This document shows positions 26,856 through 34,779 of a DNA stretch of 64,000 nucleotides, in pieces (within the stretch, counting starts at the first letter, position 1; each line of letters starts with the position of its first letter). The notes under the pieces were generated by a model. The model did no database searches. It saw only the letters and a program-made list of their open reading frames with translations, and was not told the origin of the DNA. This DNA is from WLMZ01 sp038227995 (GTDB taxonomy: Bacteria; Actinomycetota; Acidimicrobiia; Acidimicrobiales; Ilumatobacteraceae), in the NCBI GenBank assembly GCA_038227995.1, contig JBBRPP010000001.1:124001-188000 (forward strand). The letters are read 5' to 3'. The position numbers and the translations under genes are program-made.

Positions 26856-28868
26856 ATGGTGAAGCGTCCGCCGGCCGGCACAATCCCCGATTCCCCGGGC
26901 TCATATCAGTTCAAAGACGCGGCCGGACGGGTGATCTACGTCGGCAAGGCATCGAGCCTGCGCCAGCGTCTCAGCAACTACTTCCAGGATCCGCGCAACC
27001 TCCATGCGCGCACGGCACAGATGGTCGCGACGGCCGAGACGGTCGAATGGATCGAGGTCCGCAACGAGGTCGAGGCCTTGATGCTGGAATGGACGTTGAT
27101 CAAGCAGCATCGGCCGCGATTCAACATCCGGCTCCGCGATGACAAGAGCTACCCGTTCCTCGCGGTCACGCTCGACGAGGAATATCCGCGAGCGCTCGTC
27201 ATGCGCGGCCGGAAGCGCAAAGGTGTCCGCTACTTCGGTCCGTATGCGCACGCGTACGCGATTCGCGACACCCTCGATCTGTTGCTGCGCAGCTTCCCCG
27301 TGCGCACCTGCAGCAACGGCAAGTTCAACGAGCATCAGCGACTCGGCCGTCCGTGCCTGCTCTTCCACATCGAGAAGTGCAGTGGCCCGTGCGTCGGCAA
27401 CATCAGCGAAGACGACTATCGCGAGCAGGTGAAGGAACTGTGTGACTTTCTCGATGGTGACACCGACGAGATCACCAAGAAGCTGGAAGCCGACATGCGG
27501 GCGGCGGCGAAGGACCTCGAATTCGAGCGAGCCGCCCGCCTGCGCGATCGCTGGACGGCGGTGTTGCGCGCCATCGAGAAGCAGCAGATGGTCGGCGACA
27601 AGAACGAGGACATCGATGTCATCGGTCTGGCCGAGGACGAACTCGAGGCAGCGGTGCAGGTCTTCTACGTGCGCAAGGGGCGGGTCGTCGGCCGCAAAGG
27701 ATTCATCGTCGACAAGGTCGAAGACGTGACGCCCGGCGGTCTCGTCGATCGCATCATGGAAGAGATGTACGGCGACGAACCGCCGCTCGGCATTCCCAAG
27801 CAAGTGCTCGTCCCGGTCGACGCCGAAGACCGCGAGACGTACGAGGAATGGCTCACGCACATGCGTGGCTCGCGGGTCCAGATCCGGGTGCCGCAGCGCG
27901 GCGACAAACGCGATCTGCACGAGACCGTGACGCGCAACGCGAAGGAAGAGTTCACCCGTCATCGCCTGCGCCGCGCTGCTGACCACAACACGCGCAGCCG
28001 AGCGCTCACCGAGTTGCAGGACCTGCTGCATCTGCCTGAAGCGCCATTGCGCATCGAGTGCTATGACATGGCGCACATGCAGGGCACCGACTACGTCGGC
28101 TCGATGGTCGTCCTCGAAGACGGGCTGCCGAACAAACGCGAGTACCGCCGATTCAAGGTCAGGACGGTCGCCGGCAACGACGACTACGCAGCAATGGAAG
28201 AAGTGCTCACTCGCCGCCTGACTGCCTACCTCGAGCAGCGCGATCAGCCGGTCAACGAACGCGGCGACCGCCCCGGAAAGTTCGCCTATCCGCCGCAGCT
28301 GTTGCTGGTCGACGGCGGCAAGGGGCAGCTTGCCGTGGCCGAGCGGGTGGTGAAGGCGTTGGGTCTCGAGGACGAGATCCCGATCGCCTCGCTGGCGAAG
28401 CGGTTCGAAGAGGTCTACCTTCCACATCGCAGCGAGCCGATCAACGTGCCGCGGGGCGGCGAGGCGCTGTTCATGCTGCAGCGCATCCGCGATGAAGCCC
28501 ATCGCTTCGCCAACACGTTCCACCGCGAGCTCCGTGGCAAGCGGATGACGAAGAGCTCGCTCGACGACATTCCCGGCCTTGGCGAGAACCGCAAGGTGCG
28601 GATCGCCAAGGAGCTCGGGGGAGTCAATGCCGTCAAACGAGCGTCGCTCGACACGCTGAAATCGCTGACATGGCTACCGGACTCCGTCGCCGAGACCATC
28701 CACGCCAAGTTCCACGCCGGCGAGCCGGTTGTGGCGGAGGCTGAAGGCGATGGCCGCGGTGAGCAGCGCGAGGATGATGGCGAGCGAGAGGTACGTGTTC
28801 ACGTGAACCCAGTGCGACACGACCATCTTGAGTCCGACGAACACGAGGATCCCTCCCAGCGCGTGTGA
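26856..28868 (+). CDS. uvrC: Excinuclease ABC subunit UvrC
   Basis: A 670-residue dual nuclease of nucleotide excision repair. The GIY-YIG domain (about 5-95) shows GSYQFKDAAGRVIYVGKA. The UVR domain is near 200-235 (EADMRAAAKDLEFERAARLRDR), followed by the RNase H-like nuclease (IECYDMAHMQGTDYVGSMVV, LLVDGGKGQ) and a C-terminal helix-hairpin-helix pair (IPGLGENRKVRIAKELGG). Homology ends near residue 620. The last ~45 residues are polar and are antisense to the terC-type gene. Only a near-promoter TATGCT (26841-26846), 9 nt before the ATG, is seen. Confidence 0.95.
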   Translation: MVKRPPAGTIPDSPGSYQFKDAAGRVIYVGKASSLRQRLSNYFQDPRNLHARTAQMVATAETVEWIEVRNEVEALMLEWTLIKQHRPRFNIRLRDDKSYPFLAVTLDEEYPRALVMRGRKRKGVRYFGPYAHAYAIRDTLDLLLRSFPVRTCSNGKFNEHQRLGRPCLLFHIEKCSGPCVGNISEDDYREQVKELCDFLDGDTDEITKKLEADMRAAAKDLEFERAARLRDRWTAVLRAIEKQQMVGDKNEDIDVIGLAEDELEAAVQVFYVRKGRVVGRKGFIVDKVEDVTPGGLVDRIMEEMYGDEPPLGIPKQVLVPVDAEDRETYEEWLTHMRGSRVQIRVPQRGDKRDLHETVTRNAKEEFTRHRLRRAADHNTRSRALTELQDLLHLPEAPLRIECYDMAHMQGTDYVGSMVVLEDGLPNKREYRRFKVRTVAGNDDYAAMEEVLTRRLTAYLEQRDQPVNERGDRPGKFAYPPQLLLVDGGKGQLAVAERVVKALGLEDEIPIASLAKRFEEVYLPHRSEPINVPRGGEALFMLQRIRDEAHRFANTFHRELRGKRMTKSSLDDIPGLGENRKVRIAKELGGVNAVKRASLDTLKSLTWLPDSVAETIHAKFHAGEPVVAEAEGDGRGEQREDDGEREVRVHVNPVRHDHLESDEHEDPSQRV

Positions 28869-29684
28869 CAGGTAGTGGAACTTCTCCTTCGCGTTGGCGA
28901 GCAGGAAGTACATCGCCCGCAGGCCGAGGATCGCGAAGGCGTTCGACGACAGCACGATGAACGGTTCGTGAGACACGCCGAGGATCGCGGGCACCGAGTC
29001 GACGGCGAAGATCACGTCGGTGACCTCGATCACGACGAGCGCTGCCAGGAGCGGCGTCGCAGCACGCCGAGCATTGATCCGGGTCACGAATCGATGGCCA
29101 TCGAACTCCTCGCTGATGGGCATGATCCGACGCAACAGACCGAGCCCCCGAGTCGCTTGCTCGCTGCCTTCGTCCTGCCGGTGACGGAAGACCTTGACGC
29201 CTGTGTAGACGAGGAAGCCACCGAACAGCAGCAACACCCACCAGAAGTTGCCGATCAGCGCGCTACCGACGAGCACGAACAGGGCTCGCAGCGTCAGCGC
29301 CCCGAAGATTCCCCAGAACAGAACGCGGTGCTGATACTTGAGCGGGATCGCCATCGAGGTGAACAACATCGACCACACGAACACGTTGTCGACACTGAGC
29401 GACTTCTCGATCAGGTAGCCGCTGATGTACTCGCCGAACGCGCCGCTGCCGAATCCGATCGCGATCACGGCGCCGAACGACAGCCCACAGGCAACCCAGA
29501 CAGCGGACTCGATCAGTGCCTCGCGGGGCGTAGGGGAGTGGTCGTCGCGGTGACGGTACAGATCGACGCCCAGCATGATCGCGATGACCAGACCGAGCCC
29601 GATCCACGCCCAGATCGGAACATCGAGATCGACGAAGTTGCCGGCGGCACTGGCGAGGCCTGAAGCAAGGGAGAGACTGGACAT
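28674..29684 (-). CDS. TerC/Alx-family membrane protein, probable manganese exporter
   Basis: A 336-residue polytopic membrane protein with eight or more predicted helices. The family acidic signatures are present: EKSLSVDNVFVW and EVTDVIFAVDSVPAILGVS. Members export Mn2+ or help metalate exported proteins. The frame is open upstream to 29873, but a GGAG Shine-Dalgarno and family homology select the ATG at 29684. The upstream yybP-ykoY riboswitch supports the Mn2+ role and predicts induction by manganese. Its 3' end overlaps uvrC by 195 nt on the opposite strand. Confidence 0.92.
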   Translation of the reverse strand: MSSLSLASGLASAAGNFVDLDVPIWAWIGLGLVIAIMLGVDLYRHRDDHSPTPREALIESAVWVACGLSFGAVIAIGFGSGAFGEYISGYLIEKSLSVDNVFVWSMLFTSMAIPLKYQHRVLFWGIFGALTLRALFVLVGSALIGNFWWVLLLFGGFLVYTGVKVFRHRQDEGSEQATRGLGLLRRIMPISEEFDGHRFVTRINARRAATPLLAALVVIEVTDVIFAVDSVPAILGVSHEPFIVLSSNAFAILGLRAMYFLLANAKEKFHYLSHALGGILVFVGLKMVVSHWVHVNTYLSLAIILALLTAAIAFSLRHNRLAGVELGVDGLGDGVR

Positions 29685-29719
29685 TGGGATCTCCTGACGG
29701 CGCACGTGTGCGCAGTTCA

Positions 29720-29839
29720 GGAGGTCTTCCCCACCTCGTTTTCTTCCGGCCGATGAGCCTTCTGCTGAGGCGAGCGAGCCGGACCAAGAGATGGCTTGGA
29801 CGTGTTGACGACTCGTTGCTTGACGGGGTACTCCCCTCC
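29720..29839 (-). promoter_or_regulatory. yybP-ykoY manganese riboswitch
   Basis: Reading the minus strand, GGAGGGGAGTA (29839-29829) gives the conserved GGGGAGUA loop. GTCGTCAACACG gives the conserved GUCGUCA segment, and AAGACCTCC (29728-29720) gives the conserved AAGACCU element and closes P1 (GGAGG/CCTCC). These three blocks in this order are the class hallmark. It lies about 36 nt before the TerC-family start codon, a classic target. A GCGCA/TGCGC hairpin between aptamer and start codon could be part of the expression platform. Confidence 0.9.
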
Positions 29840-29881
29840 GCCAGCGATGATAGCGGGCCATCCGAACGAGCATGCATCCCG

Positions 29882-29887
29882 TAGGCT
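29882..29887 (+). promoter_or_regulatory. Leaderless -10 element TAGGCT
   Basis: TAGGCT plus exactly 6 nt precedes the GTG at 29894. Confidence 0.55.
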
Positions 29888-29893
29888 CGCCCG

Positions 29894-30625
29894 GTGGCTG
29901 ACGATGATCTGTGGGAGACGCACGCTGACTGGTGGATCGACGGGTTCACCGATGGCGCCGATCCCGAATACGAGGAACAGATCCTGCCTCTCGCCGCGCT
30001 CGAACTCGCCGGAGCCGATCGAATCCTCGACGTCGGATGTGGTGACGGACAGATCAGTCGGCTCGCGGTCTCGGGCGGTGCCCGACTGGTCGTCGGCATC
30101 GATCCGACATGGAACCAGGTTTCGGTGGCGCACGGACGCGGTGGCGGCGCGCTGTTCGCCCGGTCCGGCGCGGCCGCGTTGCCATTCGGCGACGCGTCGT
30201 TCGACGCGGTGGTCGCGTGCCTCGTGTTCGAGCACATCCGCGATGTCGATGACGCGATCGCGGAAGTCGCACGCGTTCTTGCGCCCGGCGGACGTTTCTG
30301 CTTCTTCCTCAATCATCCACTGCTGCAAACGCCGAACAGTGGCTGGATCGACGATCAGATCCTCGATCCACCGGAGCAGTACTGGCGGATCGGCCCGTAC
30401 CTGATCGAGGACGAGACGATCGAAGAGGTCGAGAAGGGCGTGTTCATCCCCTTCATCCATCGGCCACTCAGCCGTTACATCAATGCGTTGGCCGACAACG
30501 GCCTGCTGCTCGAGCGGATGGTCGAGCCCGCGCCGCCGTCTGGTTTCCTCGCCAAGGCCGAAGAATACGAGGACGCGTCGACCATCCCGCGCCTGTTGTA
30601 TCTCCGAACGTGCAAGCTGCGCTGA
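29894..30625 (+). CDS. SAM-dependent methyltransferase (Methyltransf_11 type)
   Basis: A 243-residue class I methyltransferase. Motif I is ILDVGCGDGQISRLA (about 44-58), acidic motif II GIDPTWNQ, motif IV SFDAVVACLVFEHI and post-I LAPGGRFCFF. The C-terminus (HRPLSRYINALADNGLLLERMVEP) matches small-molecule methyltransferases. The substrate is unknown. It starts with GTG behind a leaderless promoter, diverges from the riboswitch-controlled TerC gene and ends 16 nt before rapZ. Confidence 0.8.
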   Translation: MADDDLWETHADWWIDGFTDGADPEYEEQILPLAALELAGADRILDVGCGDGQISRLAVSGGARLVVGIDPTWNQVSVAHGRGGGALFARSGAAALPFGDASFDAVVACLVFEHIRDVDDAIAEVARVLAPGGRFCFFLNHPLLQTPNSGWIDDQILDPPEQYWRIGPYLIEDETIEEVEKGVFIPFIHRPLSRYINALADNGLLLERMVEPAPPSGFLAKAEEYEDASTIPRLLYLRTCKLR

Positions 30626-30641
30626 GTACGATTGTGAGCAC

Positions 30642-31502
30642 ATGACCGACATCCTCGTGATCACGGGTCTCTCCGGCGCCGGGCGGTCGCACGCGGCCGA
30701 CGATCTCGAAGACATCGGATGGTTCGTCGTCGACAACCTGCCGGTCACGTTGATGGACAAGGTCGTCGAGCTAGGGACCGGGTCAGCGGCCGCCGGCTCG
30801 GGGTTCCAGCGGTTGGCGCTGGTGGTCGGGCCGACGGCCGATCAGACAGCAGTTCTCAAGGAGATCGAGCGGCTGCGTCAATCCGGTCACCGGGTTCGTG
30901 TCCTGTTCCTCGACGCGAGCACGCCTGAACTGGTGAAGCGATACGGCAGCACGCGTCGCAAGCACCCGCTCGACGACGGAGCGGCCGGCATCACCGAAGC
31001 GATCGAGCGTGAGCGGAATTTGCTCGAACCCGTGAAGGCCGAAGCCGATCTGATCATCGACACCTCGGCGCTCACGGTCCACCAGTTGAAAGCTCGGATC
31101 GCCGACGCGTTCAACGAGGATTCGAGTAATTCGACGATGCAGATCGCGATCACCAGCTTCGGGTACAAGCACGGGATCCCGCTCGATGTCGATCTCGTGA
31201 TCGATGTCCGCTTCCTGCCCAACCCGCACTGGATCGAGGATCTGCGACCACTGTCCGGCCTGGACGAGCCGGTCCGTCGGTATGTGATGGAGCAGGCCGC
31301 CACAGCCGATTTCCTCGAGCGCTTCGAGCACCTGTTGGAGATGTTGGTCCCTGCCTACGCGACCGAGGGCAAGAGCTACCTGTCGATCGCGATCGGCTGC
31401 ACCGGCGGCCAGCATCGGTCGGTCGTGATCTCGGAAGAGCTCGCGACATGGCTCCGTCGTCATGGTCATCACCCGCGCGTCACGCACCGCGACCTTCCGT
31501 AA
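30642..31502 (+). CDS. rapZ: RNase adapter/nucleotide-binding protein RapZ
   Basis: A 286-residue RapZ/YvcJ-family nucleotide-binding protein. The Walker A region reads GLSGAGRS, with Arg in place of Lys as is common in actinobacterial members, and EDIGWFVVDNLP follows. The C-terminal domain has FGYKHGIP, DVRFLPNPHW and the GCTGGQHRSVV phosphatase-like loop. The frame is open upstream, but homology and spacing favour the ATG at 30642. In most Actinobacteria rapZ is followed by yvcK and whiA; here the next gene is gap. Confidence 0.93.
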   Translation: MTDILVITGLSGAGRSHAADDLEDIGWFVVDNLPVTLMDKVVELGTGSAAAGSGFQRLALVVGPTADQTAVLKEIERLRQSGHRVRVLFLDASTPELVKRYGSTRRKHPLDDGAAGITEAIERERNLLEPVKAEADLIIDTSALTVHQLKARIADAFNEDSSNSTMQIAITSFGYKHGIPLDVDLVIDVRFLPNPHWIEDLRPLSGLDEPVRRYVMEQAATADFLERFEHLLEMLVPAYATEGKSYLSIAIGCTGGQHRSVVISEELATWLRRHGHHPRVTHRDLP

Positions 31503-31513
31503 TCTGCGTCCGT

Positions 31514-31541
31514 CGCCCGCGAGCCACTATGGTCGCGGGCG
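31514..31541 (+). terminator. Hairpin between rapZ and gap
   Basis: CGCCCGCGA (31514-31522) pairs perfectly with TCGCGGGCG (31533-31541), followed by CAATCCCTCCTTTT. The position and downstream pyrimidine/T stretch suit a terminator for rapZ, or a leader hairpin for gap. Confidence 0.6.
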
Positions 31542-31572
31542 CAATCCCTCCTTTTGAAAGGACGCGTCGACG

Positions 31573-32616
31573 ATGACGGTTCGCGTAGGTATCAACGGAT
31601 TCGGCCGAATCGGCCGCAACTTCTATCGCGCAGCGACTGCTCGCGGTGTCGACATCGAGTTCGTCGCGGTCAACGACCTCGGGTCACTCGATCAGATGGC
31701 GCATCTGCTGAAGTACGACTCGGTGCTCGGCACGTTGCCGCAGAACATCAAGGAGCACAAAGAGGGCGTCAGCATCGACGGCAAGCTGCTCAAGGTGTTG
31801 CAGATGCGCAACCCGAACGAGCTGCCGTGGGGCGACCTCGGCGTCGACGTGGTCATCGAGTCGACCGGCATCTTCACCGATCGGCCCAAGGCTGCGTTGC
31901 ACCTCGAAGGTGGCGCGCCATATGTGATCGTCAGCGCGCCGTCGAACGGTGCCGATGCGACGTTCGTCTACGGCGTGAACCACACCGAGTTCAACCCCGC
32001 CAACCATCGCGTCATCTCCAACGCGAGCTGCACCACGAACTGCTTCGTGCCGCTCGTGAAGGTCCTCGATGACGCATTCGGTGTCGAGAACGGCATGATG
32101 ACGACGGTCCACGCCTACACCGGTGACCAGAGCTTGGTCGATGGTCCTCACAAGGACCTCCGTCGGGCACGCGCCGCGGCCATCAACATCATCCCGACCA
32201 GCACGGGTGCAGCACGGGCGACGGCGCTGGTGCTCGAGTCCATGAAGGGTCGCCTCGACGGCACCTCACTGCGCGTTCCGGTTCCGACCGGCTCGATCAC
32301 GGACTTCACCGCCAACCTCACCAAGGAAGCCTCGGTCGCCGACATCAACAAGGCGTTCAAGGCTGCTGCGTCGAAGGGCCCGCTCAAGGGAATCCTCAAG
32401 TACACCGAGGAGCCGATCGTCTCCAGCGACATCGTCACCGACCCCCACAGCTGCATCTTCGACGCTGAGCTCACGATGAGCATGGGCAAGCTGGTCAAGG
32501 TCCTCGGCTGGTACGACAACGAATGGGGTTACAGCAACCGCCTCGTCGACCTCACGGTGTACACCGCCAAGGAGATGAAGAAAGGCAAGAAGGCGGGCGC
32601 CGCCAAGAAGAGCTGA
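31573..32616 (+). CDS. gap: Glyceraldehyde-3-phosphate dehydrogenase, type I
   Basis: A 347-residue glycolytic enzyme. The NAD-binding INGFGRIGR lies at 7-15, catalytic Cys153 in SNASCTTNC and His180 in TTVHAYTGDQ. WYDNEWGYSNRLVDL is the C-terminal signature. The last 12 residues (KKGKKAGAAKKS) are a short basic tail beyond the usual end. AAAGGA provides a Shine-Dalgarno before the ATG. Its stop codon overlaps the pgk ATG by 1 nt, so gap-pgk-tpiA form one operon. Confidence 0.95.
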   Translation: MTVRVGINGFGRIGRNFYRAATARGVDIEFVAVNDLGSLDQMAHLLKYDSVLGTLPQNIKEHKEGVSIDGKLLKVLQMRNPNELPWGDLGVDVVIESTGIFTDRPKAALHLEGGAPYVIVSAPSNGADATFVYGVNHTEFNPANHRVISNASCTTNCFVPLVKVLDDAFGVENGMMTTVHAYTGDQSLVDGPHKDLRRARAAAINIIPTSTGAARATALVLESMKGRLDGTSLRVPVPTGSITDFTANLTKEASVADINKAFKAAASKGPLKGILKYTEEPIVSSDIVTDPHSCIFDAELTMSMGKLVKVLGWYDNEWGYSNRLVDLTVYTAKEMKKGKKAGAAKKS

Positions 32617-33725
32617 TGGCGAAGATCCCCGTTCTCGACGACCTCGGCGACGTCCGCGGCAAGCGGGTCCTCGTGCGCACCGACTTCAACGTGCCGATGG
32701 CCGACGGTGAGATCACCGACGACTTCCGCATCCGCGCCGCGTTGCCCACCATCGCGTGGCTCACCGATCGTGGTGCCAGCGTGGTGTGTGCCAGCCACCT
32801 CGGTCGTCCCAAGGGGCGGCCCGAGCCGAAGTACAGCATGGAGCCCGTCCGCGAGCGCCTGGCCGAATTGGCACCGGGCGTCGACCTGATGGAGAACCTG
32901 CGCTTCCATCCGGGCGAAGAGGGCAACGATCCCGCGTTCGTCGCCAATCTGATCGATGGCATCGACGCATACGTCGACGATGCGTTCGGTGCGGCGCATC
33001 GCGCTCACGCCTCGATCGTCGGCCCGCCGCGCACGCTTCCTTCTGCGATGGGTCTGCTGCTGCAGAAAGAGGTCGAGGTTCTCCTCGGCATGCGCAACAA
33101 CCCGAAGCGGCCCTTCGTCGCTGTGCTGGGCGGGGCCAAGATCTCCGACAAACTCGGTGTCGTCGAAGCGTTGCTGAACACTGTCGACGCGCTCGTGATC
33201 GGTGGGGCGATGTGCTTCACGTTCTTCCTGGCGCAGGGCAAGCCGATCGGTGCGTCGTTATGTGAGCCCGATCAGGTCGAGACGTGCAAACGGTTGCTCG
33301 CCTCTGGCAAGACCATCCACCTGCCCGACGACATCACGGGCGTTGACGCCAACGGAACGTACGCGACGTTCGGGACACGCCTGCCCGAGGGCGCCAAAGG
33401 TTTCGACATCGGACCTGGTTCCGCTGCTGCGTTCAGCGACATCATCATGGAAGCTCGCACGGTGTTCTGGAACGGTCCGATGGGCATGTTCGAGGACGAT
33501 CGTTTCGCATCGGGCACCCGCACGGTCGCCCAGGCGATGGCCGACACGAAAGCGTTCACCGTGGTCGGGGGCGGAGACTCCGCCGCTGCGCTGGCCCAGT
33601 TCCACCTCGAGGACGAGGTCGATCACGTGTCGACCGGCGGCGGTGCGTCGTTGGAATTGCTCGAGCTCGGCGACTTGCCCGGGCTGGCTGCGTTGAGGGG
33701 AGCGCCGAATGCCCCCGCGGACTGA
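32616..33725 (+). CDS. pgk: Phosphoglycerate kinase, compact N-domain
   Basis: A 369-residue enzyme; most bacterial Pgk are about 385-400. VLVRTDFNVPM, SHLGRPKG, LLENLRF-like LMENLRFHPGEE, GGAKISDKLGV and VVGGGDSAAAL are all present, so it should be active. The segment between ERLAEL and MENLRF is only a few residues, where most homologues carry roughly 25-30 residues (a helix and strand). The shortfall accounts for the reduced length. The ATG at 32616 overlaps the gap stop codon, and tpiA begins 17 nt before its end. Confidence 0.94.
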   Translation: MAKIPVLDDLGDVRGKRVLVRTDFNVPMADGEITDDFRIRAALPTIAWLTDRGASVVCASHLGRPKGRPEPKYSMEPVRERLAELAPGVDLMENLRFHPGEEGNDPAFVANLIDGIDAYVDDAFGAAHRAHASIVGPPRTLPSAMGLLLQKEVEVLLGMRNNPKRPFVAVLGGAKISDKLGVVEALLNTVDALVIGGAMCFTFFLAQGKPIGASLCEPDQVETCKRLLASGKTIHLPDDITGVDANGTYATFGTRLPEGAKGFDIGPGSAAAFSDIIMEARTVFWNGPMGMFEDDRFASGTRTVAQAMADTKAFTVVGGGDSAAALAQFHLEDEVDHVSTGGGASLELLELGDLPGLAALRGAPNAPAD

Positions 33726-34509
33726 GCCGGACTCATCGGCTCGACGGCCGATCATCTCGGCCAACTGGAAGATGCACAACAGTCACTTCGAGGCGATCCA
33801 GAGCATCCAGAAGTTGTCGTACCTGATCGGCAAGGACGACGTCGCTGAAGTCGACGTCTGCATCCACCCGCCGTTCACCGACATTCGCAGTGTGCAGACC
33901 TTGATCGACACCGACAGCTTGCAGTTGATCGTCGGCGCCCAGAACTGTCATTGGGAGGACAAAGGCGCGTTCACCGGCGAGGTGTCCGCTGTCTTTCTCG
34001 GCAAGCTCGGTGTTCAGTACGTGATCTGCGGCCACAGCGAACGCCGCGAGTTGTTCGGCGAGACCGACGAGACGGTTGCGAAGAAGATCGTCGCGATTCG
34101 CCGTAACGGGATGACGCCGATCATGTGCGTCGGCGAGACGCTTGCCGAGCGCGAGGCCGGCGAAACCGAATCCAAGGTGCTCGGCCAGATCCGTGCCGGG
34201 TTGGCCGGGCAGAAGCCCGATGCGATCGGCTCGATGGTCATCGCTTACGAACCCATCTGGGCCATCGGCACCGGTCGCACCGCCACGGCAGATGATGCAC
34301 AGACCGTGTGCGCTGCCATCCGCGGCTGCATCGCCGAGATCGCAGGTGCCGCTGCGGCGGCAGCCGTTCGGATTCAGTACGGAGGCTCGGTCAAGGCCGC
34401 CAACATCGCCGAACTGATGCGCCAGGACGACATCGACGGTGCCCTCGTCGGCGGGGCGAGCCTGGTTCCCGACGAGTTCGCTCGCATTGTGCAGTACCGC
34501 AACCACTGA
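33709..34509 (+). CDS. tpiA: Triosephosphate isomerase
   Basis: A 266-residue TIM-barrel isomerase interconverting DHAP and GAP. Substrate-binding Lys21 is in ANWKMH, catalytic His109 in CGHSERR and Glu181 in AYEPIWAIGTG, followed by the phosphate-binding YGGSVKAAN and GALVGGASL. The ATG at 33709 overlaps the pgk end by 17 nt. The first 12 residues (MPPRTEPDSSAR) are an extra N-terminal extension; an internal start is not excluded. Confidence 0.94.
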   Translation: MPPRTEPDSSARRPIISANWKMHNSHFEAIQSIQKLSYLIGKDDVAEVDVCIHPPFTDIRSVQTLIDTDSLQLIVGAQNCHWEDKGAFTGEVSAVFLGKLGVQYVICGHSERRELFGETDETVAKKIVAIRRNGMTPIMCVGETLAEREAGETESKVLGQIRAGLAGQKPDAIGSMVIAYEPIWAIGTGRTATADDAQTVCAAIRGCIAEIAGAAAAAAVRIQYGGSVKAANIAELMRQDDIDGALVGGASLVPDEFARIVQYRNH

Positions 34510-34661
34510 CGACGTCCGTCACGCATTGATCCAAGTTCCGATCGAACCGATTGTTCTTGTGGATAATGGAACTGGCCGTCTTGGAATGAACGCGCCAACA
34601 AAATGTAAAACTGGAACAGCTTTGACTATTCACTTGACAGAGCCGTGCTATGGTTCCGACA

Positions 34662-34690
34662 CCCGTATTGATCGGGGAGGACAATACGGG
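34662..34690 (+). promoter_or_regulatory. Perfect 9-bp inverted repeat upstream of the peptide-binding lipoprotein
   Basis: CCCGTATTG (34662-34670) and CAATACGGG (34682-34690) with an 11-nt loop. It could be an operator or an mRNA leader hairpin. TATGGT at 34649-34654 is a possible -10 element, with TTGACT/TTGACA boxes upstream at non-ideal spacing. Confidence 0.5.
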
Positions 34691-34724
34691 AGCAGGTCGG
34701 GCGTTGGCTCGCTGATGTCCCGAC

Positions 34725-34742
34725 TCACCGCCTCGGCGGTGA
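34725..34742 (+). promoter_or_regulatory. Leader hairpin before the peptide-binding lipoprotein
   Basis: TCACCGCC (34725-34732) and GGCGGTGA (34735-34742) form a perfect 8-bp inverted repeat with a 2-nt centre. It ends 23 nt before the strong AGGAGG ribosome site (34766-34771), so it may influence translation or mRNA stability. Confidence 0.45.
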
Positions 34743-34779
34743 ATTCCTTCCCTCCCGACCCACTCAGGAGGCAAATAAC

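Noticed and set aside
34622..34654. TTGACT/TTGACA with TATGGT as a standard sigma-70-like promoter
   Set aside because: Spacing is 21 bp or 9 bp, not 16-18 bp, so it is mentioned only as a possible -10 element.
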